IMG/VR virus record: IMGVR_UViG_3300045922_000148
Coordinates: 1 to 31,318 of that record
Strand: one strand, 5' to 3'
Length of the DNA stretch: 31,318 nucleotides
Source of the DNA: a virus
Position numbers and translations under genes: made by a program. Shown piece after piece: positions 15,705 to 22,357 of this stretch (position 1 is the first letter of the stretch; every line of letters begins with the position of its first letter). The notes below the pieces were generated by a model. It had not been told where the DNA came from. It did not search any database and was given only the letters and a program-made list of their open reading frames with translations.

Positions 15705-16052
15705 CTAAAGGTTGGTGACTCGAACCGTGGTGACCGCTCCGTCACCAAGGTCAGTGTGTTTCTCGATCAGGCGGGACACCGCGCCGAGCAAGGTCTTGTT
15801 CTCGGCGAGCAGATCCTCGACGACCGCCTGCCAGTTCGTCTTTGACCTCAGGGTGCGGACGACGGTCGCAGCAAAGCAGGTACCTTCGATGCGGATCGAA
15901 TTCGTGGTGTCGAGTCCGACCGATTCCGCGAACTCGACGAGCTCGCGCTTCAGCTCCTCTTCCTCGCGCGCGACTTCCGCCGCCTCAGCTTTCAGCAGCC
16001 CGAGGCTGTCGACTTTTCCCATCAAGGGTTTCAGGCGAATCTCGATTGTCAT
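15705..16052 (-). CDS. Unknown helical phage protein, first gene after a promoter
   Basis: 115 residues from ATG 16052, preferred over the ATG 15 bp upstream because AAAGGAGC sits between the two at ribosome-site spacing. It begins with a short strand (MTIEIRLKPLMGKVDSLGLL), then a charged helix (KAEAAEVAREEEELKRELVEFAESVG), a middle beta part (NSIRIEGTCFAATVVRTLRS) and another helix (WQAVVEDLLAENKTLLGAVSRLIEKH). There are no membrane segments. It is the first gene of a transcript from the promoter at 16081-16110 that also covers the secreted protein, nuclease and helicase. Function not known. Confidence 0.7.
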   Translation of the reverse strand: MTIEIRLKPLMGKVDSLGLLKAEAAEVAREEEELKRELVEFAESVGLDTTNSIRIEGTCFAATVVRTLRSKTNWQAVVEDLLAENKTLLGAVSRLIEKHTDLGDGAVTTVRVTNL

Positions 16053-16080
16053 GGTAGCTCCTTTCATGGTGGGTGGTGGA

Positions 16081-16110
16081 ATTGTGGCCCGATTCCGGGC
16101 CGCGTGTCAA
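16081..16110 (-). promoter_or_regulatory. Sigma70-like promoter with an inverted repeat in the spacer
   Basis: Read on the minus strand, TTGACA (16110-16105) and CACAAT (16086-16081) are separated by 18 bp. The spacer holds GGCCCG-4 nt-CGGGCC (16086-16101), a perfect 6-bp inverted repeat. It could be an operator for a repressor or the hairpin of a terminator for the upstream gene, which ends at 16121. The first gene downstream starts at 16052. Confidence 0.55.
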
Positions 16111-16120
16111 GCGCCGTCGG

Positions 16121-16519
16121 TCAATGGTACTCCCCGAGTGCGCAATGAAGGACCTCATGCCCTACGACGGTCGTCAGAGGGTCGTCCAGCATCTTCGGAC
16201 GTTGGACGTGGATGATGCAGCGATTCGACTCCGGATAGAACTCCGCGCACCCGGGGTAGCGCTGCCGCACGACCAGATCATCCGGCACGCCGCGCCACGC
16301 GCCGAGCTTGCGGCAGCGGTTGATGACGGAGAGCCGGTCGTCGTACCACTCAATCGTCAGCTCGAACTTCCTGACGTCGCTGGTCGGCTTGATGGGCTGC
16401 GCGCATGCTTTGGTCGAGTAGCCGAACAGGAAGGCGAGAGCAACAAATATGAGGATGGCTGCGATGATCGCGCGAGCGTATGCGCCGATCAGGATCAGAA
16501 ACATCTCCCAGTTCTTCAT
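16121..16519 (-). CDS. Membrane-anchored HExxH zinc protease-like protein
   Basis: 132 residues, ATG one base after the upstream stop. One N-terminal membrane helix (MFLILIGAYARAIIAAILIFVALAFLFGY) is followed by a Cys-containing extracytoplasmic or cytosolic domain of about 95 residues. The protein ends in VVGHEVLHCALGEYH, with HExxH at 121-125 and another His at the last residue, 132. This resembles metzincins (HExxHxxGxxH) but the third His is one residue further away. That the active helix forms the very C-terminus is unusual. The downstream gap carries a promoter. Substrate unknown. Confidence 0.7.
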   Translation of the reverse strand: MKNWEMFLILIGAYARAIIAAILIFVALAFLFGYSTKACAQPIKPTSDVRKFELTIEWYDDRLSVINRCRKLGAWRGVPDDLVVRQRYPGCAEFYPESNRCIIHVQRPKMLDDPLTTVVGHEVLHCALGEYH

Positions 16520-16520
16520 G

Positions 16521-17108
16521 TCAACCCCGCTCGACGATCATCGGCTCGGTGCTCTCACAGACCGGGCAGCGCAGCCCGCCACGCGCGGATGCCGCGTCTA
16601 CCCACTTCTGCGTGATTCGGATGACTGCGCCGCAGCCCGTACATTCGGCTTTCAACATGAAGGTCTTCTGCACCGTCCTCGATTCGACTTTCAGAGCTGC
16701 ATGAGGATACGGGCCGAGCTCCTGAAGAATCAGACGCAGCTTTTCCTTGAGTTCAGGCCCGGCGGACGTACCGGTCCACGGACCTTGCAGCCCGGCGGCC
16801 TTCGCGATTGCGATGAAAGGTTTTCCGTGCCCGTGCTGGCAGTCGTCGATCGCGTGGCATAGTTCGTGGACAAGCACTTCGAGCACCTTCTCGCCGTCGA
16901 AGAGGATCGGGTTGATGAAAATCTGGTTCGTACCGTCCGTTGACGATGCGCGCGGCCAGCACTGCCCGAGCGTCTTTTTGCGTTCCGAGACGCCGCCGCG
17001 ATGCGGCCATCCGCAGCTTACGCGGACTCGATCTTTCGGGATCGCGCCGTTGAACACGTCATCCAGCAGCGCACGGACGGCGGCTTCGAGCCACTCTTCT
17101 CTGGTCAT
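16521..17108 (-). CDS. SprT-like zinc metalloprotease with zinc ribbon
   Basis: 195 residues, ATG after CCAGGAGAACG. The N-terminal half contains IFINPILFDGEKVLEVLVHELCHAIDDCQHGHGKPF, with HELCH at 81-85 and a third His at 94, as in SprT/Spartan. A C-terminal zinc ribbon has CTGCG and CPVCES pairs, again typical of SprT. Host Spartan proteins cut proteins crosslinked to DNA. A phage copy could clear such crosslinks during replication or cut host DNA-binding proteins; both are inference. It follows a run of small unknown genes on the minus strand. Confidence 0.85.
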   Translation of the reverse strand: MTREEWLEAAVRALLDDVFNGAIPKDRVRVSCGWPHRGGVSERKKTLGQCWPRASSTDGTNQIFINPILFDGEKVLEVLVHELCHAIDDCQHGHGKPFIAIAKAAGLQGPWTGTSAGPELKEKLRLILQELGPYPHAALKVESRTVQKTFMLKAECTGCGAVIRITQKWVDAASARGGLRCPVCESTEPMIVERG

Positions 17109-17124
17109 AGTCGTTCTCCTGGGT

Positions 17125-17376
17125 TTACTCTGGCAACTCGCAAGGTGCGTCGGCTATTTCATTCAGCAAGGTTGCCAGACGTTTAGCCGCTTCCGTATAG
17201 AGGCTTCCGTATGTTTCAGTGTCCAGTCTCAGCACGACACGGTTGTCTACGGTGAGCTCAACCGAACCAAACCCCTCGCTGTTGCGCGTCTTTGCCGCGG
17301 AGCAAATGACTGGAGACGCCTTTTGCCTCTCCAAAGTGATCGATTTTTTGACTGCTCTGTAAATGTAGTCGTCCAT
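17125..17376 (-). CDS. Small unknown protein
   Basis: 83 residues, ATG after AAGGGGGC. It reads as an alpha-beta protein: a basic N-terminal segment (DDYIYRAVKKSITLERQKA), strands (GFGSVELTVDNRVVLRLDTETYGSLY) and an amphipathic helix (TEAAKRLATLLNEIADAPCELPE). There are no known motifs. The gene sits in the block of small genes behind the promoter at 18629-18657, where phages often keep host-takeover or counter-defence proteins. Confidence 0.65.
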   Translation of the reverse strand: MDDYIYRAVKKSITLERQKASPVICSAAKTRNSEGFGSVELTVDNRVVLRLDTETYGSLYTEAAKRLATLLNEIADAPCELPE

Positions 17377-17385
17377 AAAGCCCCC

Positions 17386-17751
17386 TTACCACTCCCCACG
17401 CTCGGCTGCGTCATAGGCGGCCTCGCGCGCGTTCAAGACGTGCCGGGGCACGAAACCTTCGCGTTTCAGCTCTTCGAGATTCCGAGCGAAGTAGTACGCC
17501 TCGCTGATCTTCGTGAACACGACAGGCACCTGTTCGTCGAACCCTTTGCGGGTATCGACGACGTAGTACAGAATCATATCCCCGGACGCGATCGGCACGA
17601 CATCGAACGGGTAGATGTCACCGACCGAGTGCTTCCGCAATCCGCCGCTGCCAGCGTGACCGCCGATGATCGGGTCCGGGTTCTCGCGCGAGCACTCGAC
17701 CGCGAGCGTAAACGACGACAGGTAAGTATGGAACGGGTGATCGACTTTCAT
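17386..17751 (-). CDS. Unknown protein
   Basis: 121 residues; the ATG overlaps the stop of the upstream 52-aa gene (ATGA). Features are TYLSSFTLAVECSREN, a Gly-rich IIGGHAGSGGLR loop, SVGDIYPFDVVPIASGDMILYYVVDTRKGF strands and a helix (ISEAYYFARNLEELKREGFVPRHVL). The end is acidic and helical. I recognise no family. It belongs to the small-gene block with coupled translation. Confidence 0.62.
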   Translation of the reverse strand: MKVDHPFHTYLSSFTLAVECSRENPDPIIGGHAGSGGLRKHSVGDIYPFDVVPIASGDMILYYVVDTRKGFDEQVPVVFTKISEAYYFARNLEELKREGFVPRHVLNAREAAYDAAERGEW

Positions 17752-17906
17752 TCAGAGTCTCCTTCAAGGTATTCCTCGACCTCATCCATGACGCGGCCGA
17801 ACTCAATGGTGCGCAGGTAATACTCCCCAACCATCGCGTTCTTCCGCGCCTTCCATGCGTGCAGCACGAGACGCAGCACGTCCTCTGGGCTCATCGACTT
17901 GTCCAC
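17748..17906 (-). CDS. Small acidic protein
   Basis: 52 residues from GTG 17906, with GGAGG at good spacing inside the end of the preceding gene. The sequence is helical (MDKSMSPEDVLRLVLHAWKA, then RKNAMVGEYYLRTIEFGRVM, then DEVEEYLEGDSE). The stop shares bases with the ATG of the next gene (ATGA) and the start lies just 3 bp after the upstream stop. This tight fit and a clean ribosome site support a real gene. No function can be proposed. Confidence 0.6.
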   Translation of the reverse strand: MDKSMSPEDVLRLVLHAWKARKNAMVGEYYLRTIEFGRVMDEVEEYLEGDSE

Positions 17907-17909
17907 GGC

Positions 17910-18161
17910 TCAGCCTCCAAGATACTCGGTCTCGCCGATCAACGCGAACGTGTAGCCGTTCTTCGAAGTCGTCACCGTGTACTCACCATCGAGTTTAAGC
18001 AGCTTCGCGAACTTGCTAGCCGCGCTCCGGTGGTTCTCGAAGGAATCCATCGAATGATCGTACGGCTCGATGATGCGGTGCTTGATGCCGTACGCGGTAA
18101 CCGAAATTTTCGAGCCCGTCGTGCTCGTCGGTCCGAGATACTTCGTCTTGATCAGTGTCAT
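17910..18161 (-). CDS. Small unknown beta-rich protein
   Basis: 83 residues, ATG after AAAGGAGAG. It is basic to neutral: MTLIKTKYLGPTSTTGSKI, strands VTAYGIKHRIIEPYDHS, a helix SFENHRSAASKFAKLLKLDG and a final hairpin EYTVTTSKNGYTFALIGETEYL. The same ribosome-site string (AAAGGAGAG) precedes the gene upstream of it, so the intergenic spacers may be copies. No family recognised. Confidence 0.62.
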   Translation of the reverse strand: MTLIKTKYLGPTSTTGSKISVTAYGIKHRIIEPYDHSMDSFENHRSAASKFAKLLKLDGEYTVTTSKNGYTFALIGETEYLGG

Positions 18162-18179
18162 GTCTGCTCTCCTTTCAGC

Positions 18180-18362
18180 TCATGCGAGTTCGTAATCACC
18201 GTCCGGGAACGCGACCCCGACTACGTGCGCGCCCAGATAGAAGGTCTCCAGATCATCGTCGTCGCACGTGTCGAACTCTTCGCCCTCATGAACGACGTAA
18301 ATCTCCATCTGGTACTTCTTGGCCTTTTTGCAGGCCGCCCTTACCGCCTCGTTGTACGTCAT
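18180..18362 (-). CDS. Small acidic protein
   Basis: 60 residues, ATG after AAAGGAGAG. A basic first helix (TYNEAVRAACKKAKKYQ) precedes an acidic part (EIYVVHEGEEFDTCDDDDLETFYLGAHVVGVAFPDGDYELA). Small, acidic, early-type phage proteins are often DNA mimics or inhibitors of host enzymes, but nothing in this sequence proves that. The ribosome site forms part of the end of the gene upstream. Confidence 0.6.
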   Translation of the reverse strand: MTYNEAVRAACKKAKKYQMEIYVVHEGEEFDTCDDDDLETFYLGAHVVGVAFPDGDYELA

Positions 18363-18365
18363 CGT

Positions 18366-18602
18366 CTACTCTCCTTTCAATTCACCCCGGATGTCCCGGA
18401 AGTGTTCCATCAAATCGTTCAAGCGCACCACGTAACCTTCGTCCATCGCTTCGTACGCAGCCGCTTCTGCAAGATGCTCCAGCTCCTCGTCGGTGCTGTC
18501 GCCGGTGATCCCATATCCCTTGGCGACCTCTTCCATCGTGACGCCGTGGCCATACGGGAAGAGCCAGTCGACCGCTTCGATCTCGATCAGCCTCTTGAAC
18601 AT
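18366..18602 (-). CDS. Small acidic protein, first gene after promoter
   Basis: 78 residues from ATG 18602, chosen for GGAGGTGCGAG directly before it; the frame continues upstream to 18641, but that part crosses the promoter. Sequence: MFKRLIEIEAVDWLFPYGHG, then VTMEEVAKGYGITGDSTDEELEHLAEAAAYEAMDEGYVVRLNDLMEHF. It is mostly helical and acidic. It is the first gene transcribed from the promoter at 18629-18657, so its dose should be the highest in the small-gene block. Function unknown. Confidence 0.65.
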   Translation of the reverse strand: MFKRLIEIEAVDWLFPYGHGVTMEEVAKGYGITGDSTDEELEHLAEAAAYEAMDEGYVVRLNDLMEHFRDIRGELKGE

Positions 18603-18628
18603 CTCGCACCTCCATGAACCATGAACGT

Positions 18629-18657
18629 ACTTTAAAGCCAATCGGCCCGACTGTCAA
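18629..18657 (-). promoter_or_regulatory. Phage promoter of the TTGACA-N17-TAAAGT type
   Basis: On the minus strand TTGACA (18657-18652), a 17-bp spacer and TAAAGT (18634-18629) lie between the DNA polymerase stop and the small-gene block. Both boxes and the TTTAAAGTACG context match the promoters at 27251 and 27602. It starts the transcript for the block of six small genes and the SprT protease. Confidence 0.75.
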
Positions 18658-18686
18658 CCCACCGAACCGACCGTTCGTCGGCTGAA

Positions 18687-20681
18687 TCAGTCTTTCCGGT
18701 AGGCGGGCGCCAGAAAGCCCGCACTGCGAATAGGGGCATTCCGGCACCAGTCCGGGGCCGTCATGCACTCCTGCAACTCGCGCAGGTCCGCTTCCTCGCT
18801 CCCTTCGCGAGCCAGCACGACGATCTCGTCGTGGACGTGCAGGACGACGTCGAGCCCCCGACGCTCCGCCTCGCGCAACGCGTGGGCGAGCACGTCGCGG
18901 CTGATCGACTGCACGACGTTCTCGGTGAGCTTCCCGCCCCACGTGTAGATGGACCCCCACTGCCCGGTGTGCTGATTCACCCCGTCGTACTGGATGACGT
19001 CCGACCAGTACCAGTTATCCGGGTCCTCTTTCCACGCCTTCAGCTTCTCGGCGGACGACTCGACGTCGGCCGGCGGGACGCGCATACGGCGCGTTTCGGT
19101 CAGGCGAGCGTTGATGTAGGTGATCTCGGTCCCTGCCGGTAGACGGCAGACGACGTGGTGATCGCGCGGAGCGAAGACGAACTCGCGGTACCTGTACGGC
19201 TTGCGGTGGATGATGCACTGCTTCATCGCCGTTTCGAGTCCATCCCACAGCGCGACGATCAGAGGGTGCGTGTCACGATACGTGCTGATCGCGCGCTGCG
19301 CTTCCTCGGGCGTCATCTTGACGCCCATTCCCGCGGCGTACTCGATCAGCGTTTTGGCTCCGAGACCGTATCCGCCCCCGAGAACCGGCGGCTTACTGAA
19401 CGTTCGCTGTTCCTTCGTCACCTGATCGTACTTCACGCCGAACTGCGCGGCGGCGAAGTCCTTGTACGGGTCGAGCCCTTCGGCGAACCGCTTCATCTTC
19501 TCCTCGTCGCCGGCGGCCCAGTAGAGCATCACGACCTCGATCGAAGCAAAGTCGGCGATCGCGAGCTTGCGACCTCCTGGATCACGCACGATCGAACGCA
19601 CGAGATCAGCGACCAGCTTGAACGGCGCAGGATAGAGCGAACGGAGAAGGTCGACGTCTTCGTGCTGTAGGACGTCCCACGCGGTCTGAATCTCTTCGTC
19701 GCTGCCGAGACCGCGGCGTAAGTTCTGCGGCTGTAAGCCGCGCCCGCTCCACCGATGAGTGCGTCCGGCCCCGCTGTACTGGAGCATGTGGCGCATCACG
19801 CCGTCGACGGTCTGACGAACCGCGACGTCGTACTTCTTCGGTGCCGACATCCCCGCACCGACGCGCAGCAGAAGCACGCGCCGAACGTCCTGCGGCAGCT
19901 CCTTGCTCAACAGACCGTTGATCGTGGCCGCATCGAGCGAGTCAAGCTGAACGCCCAGTTTACGTTGTACCCACTGCTTGATCTGGATCGGGCTGTTGGG
20001 GTTCTCGACCCCTGTGATCTCCTGAATCTCACGCAACGCGTCAGCGCACAGACGATCGAAGACGCGGCTCGCGATACGTGCGCGCTCGACGTCGACAGGC
20101 ACGCCGCGTCGGTTGATCCTCTGCGACATCTGGTAGACGCGCAGCTCCTCCTCCGGCCACCCGAGACCAATCTCATCGAGATACGTCGCGACGGCCGCCT
20201 CGATGACGATATCGTTCTGGTTGTACTCGACGAAGCGCTGCCAGTCGCCCGGCTGTTCCTTCGGGCTGACTGGTTTCGGCGGCATGCAGAAGATGCGAAT
20301 CAGGCGAGACGACTCGCCCGTCTTCCCTTCGATCCCGAGAGCATGGCACGCCTCGTCGAGCGATGCGGGCAGCGAGCGGTACTGCGCGTGGCCCATCGTG
20401 CAGGACCACTTCTCGTCGGGCAGCTTCAACCCGAGGACGTGCTCCGTGATTTCCTGCTCGAAGCCGGCATTCCATGCGTGGATGATCTTCGCTTCGAGTA
20501 GGTCGGAGCGCAACTCGTCGAGCGAGTTCGATTTCGGGTTGCGCTCATCATATTGCTTGATGTGCCCGTTGGCGTCAGCCCACGCGGCGAGGATGATGCG
20601 AGTGCTCTTATCGCGAGCGTAGCGAGCGAGGCCGACCGTCTTAATGTCGGCCTCGCTATAGGTCTCGTAGTCCAGATGCAC
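18687..20681 (-). CDS. Family A DNA polymerase with 3'-5' exonuclease domain
   Basis: 664 residues from GTG 20681, with GGAAGGA as ribosome site. The exonuclease domain has DYETYSE (Asp4, Glu6), HAWNAGFEQEI (about 69-79) and YNQNDI (Asp157), so proofreading residues are present. Polymerase motif A is IADFASIEVVMLYW (Asp377), motif B is RTFSKPPVLGGGYG (426-439), motif C is HVHDEIVV (His617-Asp618). There is no 5' nuclease domain. The length is typical of phage PolA enzymes. It should copy the phage genome with the PrimPol-helicase and SSB. The start overlaps the small membrane protein upstream by 26 bp. Confidence 0.95.
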   Translation of the reverse strand: MHLDYETYSEADIKTVGLARYARDKSTRIILAAWADANGHIKQYDERNPKSNSLDELRSDLLEAKIIHAWNAGFEQEITEHVLGLKLPDEKWSCTMGHAQYRSLPASLDEACHALGIEGKTGESSRLIRIFCMPPKPVSPKEQPGDWQRFVEYNQNDIVIEAAVATYLDEIGLGWPEEELRVYQMSQRINRRGVPVDVERARIASRVFDRLCADALREIQEITGVENPNSPIQIKQWVQRKLGVQLDSLDAATINGLLSKELPQDVRRVLLLRVGAGMSAPKKYDVAVRQTVDGVMRHMLQYSGAGRTHRWSGRGLQPQNLRRGLGSDEEIQTAWDVLQHEDVDLLRSLYPAPFKLVADLVRSIVRDPGGRKLAIADFASIEVVMLYWAAGDEEKMKRFAEGLDPYKDFAAAQFGVKYDQVTKEQRTFSKPPVLGGGYGLGAKTLIEYAAGMGVKMTPEEAQRAISTYRDTHPLIVALWDGLETAMKQCIIHRKPYRYREFVFAPRDHHVVCRLPAGTEITYINARLTETRRMRVPPADVESSAEKLKAWKEDPDNWYWSDVIQYDGVNQHTGQWGSIYTWGGKLTENVVQSISRDVLAHALREAERRGLDVVLHVHDEIVVLAREGSEEADLRELQECMTAPDWCRNAPIRSAGFLAPAYRKD

Positions 20682-20820
20682 GTGATTCCTTCCAAGCGTT
20701 TTTGACGTCTTTGCGTAGTTCCGAGAATGCGATTCCGATGTAGTGGTAAAGGTAGACGAAGACAGCGGGCACGAACAGCACGATGATGCGCGCCCGCCTT
20801 CGTAACGTCAAGAGCCTCAC
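20656..20820 (-). CDS. Small membrane protein upstream of DNA polymerase
   Basis: 54 residues from GTG 20820, which overlaps the HNH gene stop (GTGA). A basic start (MRLLTLRRRAR) leads into one membrane helix (IIVLFVPAVFVYLYHYIGIAF) and a charged C-terminus (SELRKDVKNAWKESRASGLRDL). The positive-inside rule predicts the N-terminus in the cytosol. The gene exactly fills the space between the HNH and polymerase genes. Function unknown. Confidence 0.65.
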   Translation of the reverse strand: MRLLTLRRRARIIVLFVPAVFVYLYHYIGIAFSELRKDVKNAWKESRASGLRDL

Positions 20821-21389
20821 AGCTCGACCTCGTGCGGCATCTTCGCGCCTTTCTTCAGGTTGTACTCCGCAGGCACAACGTTCAGGTTCGACCAGTGATG
20901 CGGACCGTTACGCGAGAGAGGGATCACGTGGTCGACGTGAGCATCGATGCCCGCTTTTCGGTACGCTCGCGCGATAGCGTAGATGGCTTTCGCGATGGGG
21001 CAGTTCCTGTCTACCGTCTGACCGAGCAGGCGAGCTCGGCGGATCGCTGCTTTGTTTGAGCACGCTTCCGGGTTAGCCTTGCGCCAAGCCTTCTGGTAAG
21101 CGCGCATCCGCTCCTTATTCGCTTCGTACCAAGCCTTCCAACAAGCGCGCCGCCGCTCCTTGTTTACCTCGCGATAGGCGCGCCTCCGCTCCTTGTTCGC
21201 TTCGTACCAAGCCTTCTTTTGAGCGCGACTCCGCTCCTTGTTCGCTTCGTGCCAAGCCCTCGCACGAGCGCACAACTGCTCCTTGTTCGCTTCATACCAA
21301 GCCTTCTTTTGAGCGCGCAGCCGCTCCTTGTTTGCTTCGTACCAAGCCTTCCAACGAGCGCGCTTCCGCTCTTTCTGCTCCTCCGTCAT
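20817..21389 (-). CDS. HNH endonuclease with tandem helical repeats
   Basis: 190 residues from ATG 21389, which overlaps the upstream stop (ATGA) and has GGAGGGCG before it; the open frame further up is not needed. Residues 1-110 are about seven copies of a 14-15 residue unit, KAWYEANKERxRAxx, highly basic and helical. The C-terminal half carries the HNH fold: HVDHVIPLSRNGPHHWSNLNVVPAEYNLKKGAKMP, with the His-Asp-His core, Asn residues and final basic tail. Repeat-bearing HNH enzymes may be homing or packaging-linked nucleases; the repeats probably grip DNA. The location next to the polymerase is typical of mobile HNH genes. Confidence 0.82.
   Translation of the reverse strand: MTEEQKERKRARWKAWYEANKERLRAQKKAWYEANKEQLCARARAWHEANKERSRAQKKAWYEANKERRRAYREVNKERRRACWKAWYEANKERMRAYQKAWRKANPEACSNKAAIRRARLLGQTVDRNCPIAKAIYAIARAYRKAGIDAHVDHVIPLSRNGPHHWSNLNVVPAEYNLKKGAKMPHEVEL
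21100..21375 (-). repeat. Tandem repeat array coding for the KAWYEANKER units
   Basis: The plus strand shows CTCCTTGTTCGCTTCGTACC or close variants starting near 21112, 21192, 21235, 21279 and 21325, most at 42-45 bp steps with shorter degenerate copies between. All steps keep the reading frame. The conserved DNA suggests copy number changes by slippage or recombination. Confidence 0.75.
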
Positions 21390-21718
21390 TCGCCCTCCCC
21401 AGTCAGCCAACGCTCCTCCAACTCCAGAACAGCGAGTGCGTTCCACGCGACGTGAGCGAGATGCGGCAGGAGCGACTCCTCATCAAGTTCCTCCCCGCGA
21501 TGGTACGCGAGGAGATGACGCCACAGTGCGTCCATGTAGCGCTCGGTCGCGTTCCGTACGGTCAACCATCCGCGGTCGCAATACTTCTGCGCACCGTACG
21601 TGCCGACTGCGGTGACCAAGTCGAGAGCGTTCGCGAAGTCGCCGAGTACGAGGCTGTGGCGCGGCTTGTCGTAGTCCAGCTTCACGCCCGGCTCGTGTTG
21701 GTCGTCGTCTTTGTCCAT
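21386..21718 (-). CDS. dATP/dGTP diphosphohydrolase (MazZ / DUF5664-like)
   Basis: 110 residues. The pattern is that of the MazG-related dATP/dGTP pyrophosphohydrolases: KLDYDKPRHSLV at the start, ALDLVTAVGTYGAQKYCDRGW, then ERYMDALWRHLLAYHRGEELDEES and LPHLAHVAWNALAVLELEERW. The GEELDEES acidic cluster and the ATERY segment would bind metal and nucleotide. Enzymes of the family remove pyrophosphate from dATP or dGTP, which can lower normal purine dNTP pools. In Z-genome phages a member (MazZ) supplies dGMP for diaminopurine synthesis. Many ordinary phages also have it. The first gene after the terminator at 21745-21781. Confidence 0.8.
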   Translation of the reverse strand: MDKDDDQHEPGVKLDYDKPRHSLVLGDFANALDLVTAVGTYGAQKYCDRGWLTVRNATERYMDALWRHLLAYHRGEELDEESLLPHLAHVAWNALAVLELEERWLTGEGE

Positions 21719-21744
21719 GATGAACCTCGTGGTGGGTGGGTGTG

Positions 21745-21781
21745 AAAAGGTGCCGGGGTTTCTGGACGGGGCACCCCGGCA
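21745..21781 (-). terminator. Intrinsic terminator between SSB and MazZ-like genes
   Basis: On the minus strand TGCCGGGG and CCCCGGCA form a perfect 8-bp stem with a 15-nt loop, followed by CCTTTT. It lies after the ssDNA-binding gene stop. A second C5/G5 stem with an AAAAA loop (about 21792-21810) stands just before it. Transcription from the promoter at 24011-24038 would be ended or reduced here. Confidence 0.7.
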
Positions 21782-21810
21782 GGCCCCTAAGCCCCCTTTT
21801 TGTCGGGGGA

Positions 21811-22350
21811 TCAGAAATCCTCCTCGGGCTCGACGGCTTCGACCGCAAACTCACGATCAGCACGAGGCCCGCCAGCCAGCGGCTCGCCCTTGCGCACGAG
21901 CTGCACGTTGCCGAGCCCGCAGCCGACGCCCTTCTTCGTGGTCACGTCGAAGTCGTAGAGCACGATCGACACGTTACCGTAATCGCCGCTGTTCCAGTCG
22001 GCGGGGTTCGCCTTGTTCAGCGATGCGTCGACGACATCCGGCGCGCGATCCTCCGGCGTGCTCGCGTTCAGGAAATAGTGGCCAGCGTAACCCTCGCGGC
22101 CGTAGTTCGAGTCGTTCTTGTCGTCGCCATCGCGAAGCGGATTGTGCAGTCCGGCCGTCTTACCTTTCCAGCACTCGTCGATGATCGACTTGATCGCTGC
22201 CTTCACCTCGGCCACCTGCGGATGATCCTTCGGCACCAAAATCGTCGTCGAGTAGCGCTTGCGGCCCTGAAGGTCCTCCTTCGGGCGGAAGACGGACAGG
22301 AAGCTGAATCGGACGTTCTTGAGAACGATGCGTTTTGACACTCGTGCCAT
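21811..22350 (-). CDS. DUF2815-type single-stranded DNA-binding protein
   Basis: 179 residues from ATG 22350 with GAGGAG upstream; the earlier in-frame start would overlap the neighbour. Typical features: RIVLKNVRFSFLSVFRPKE at the N-terminus, KRYSTTILVPKDHPQVAEVKAAI, NPLRDGD, GHYFLNASTPEDRAPDVVD, then SGDYGNVSIVLYDFDV and GVGCGLGNVQLVRKGEPLAGG, and a very acidic tail (AVEAVEPEEDF). OB-fold ssDNA-binding proteins with an acidic C-terminus bind partner proteins through that tail. It directly follows the DUF2800-type nuclease, the usual pairing in phage replication clusters. Confidence 0.88.
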   Translation of the reverse strand: MARVSKRIVLKNVRFSFLSVFRPKEDLQGRKRYSTTILVPKDHPQVAEVKAAIKSIIDECWKGKTAGLHNPLRDGDDKNDSNYGREGYAGHYFLNASTPEDRAPDVVDASLNKANPADWNSGDYGNVSIVLYDFDVTTKKGVGCGLGNVQLVRKGEPLAGGPRADREFAVEAVEPEEDF

Positions 22351-22357
22351 GTTACGT

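Noticed and set aside
16747-17820. 357-codon plus-strand open frame
   Set aside because: Runs antisense through SprT and two small minus genes; no motif and inconsistent with the strong minus-strand ribosome sites there.
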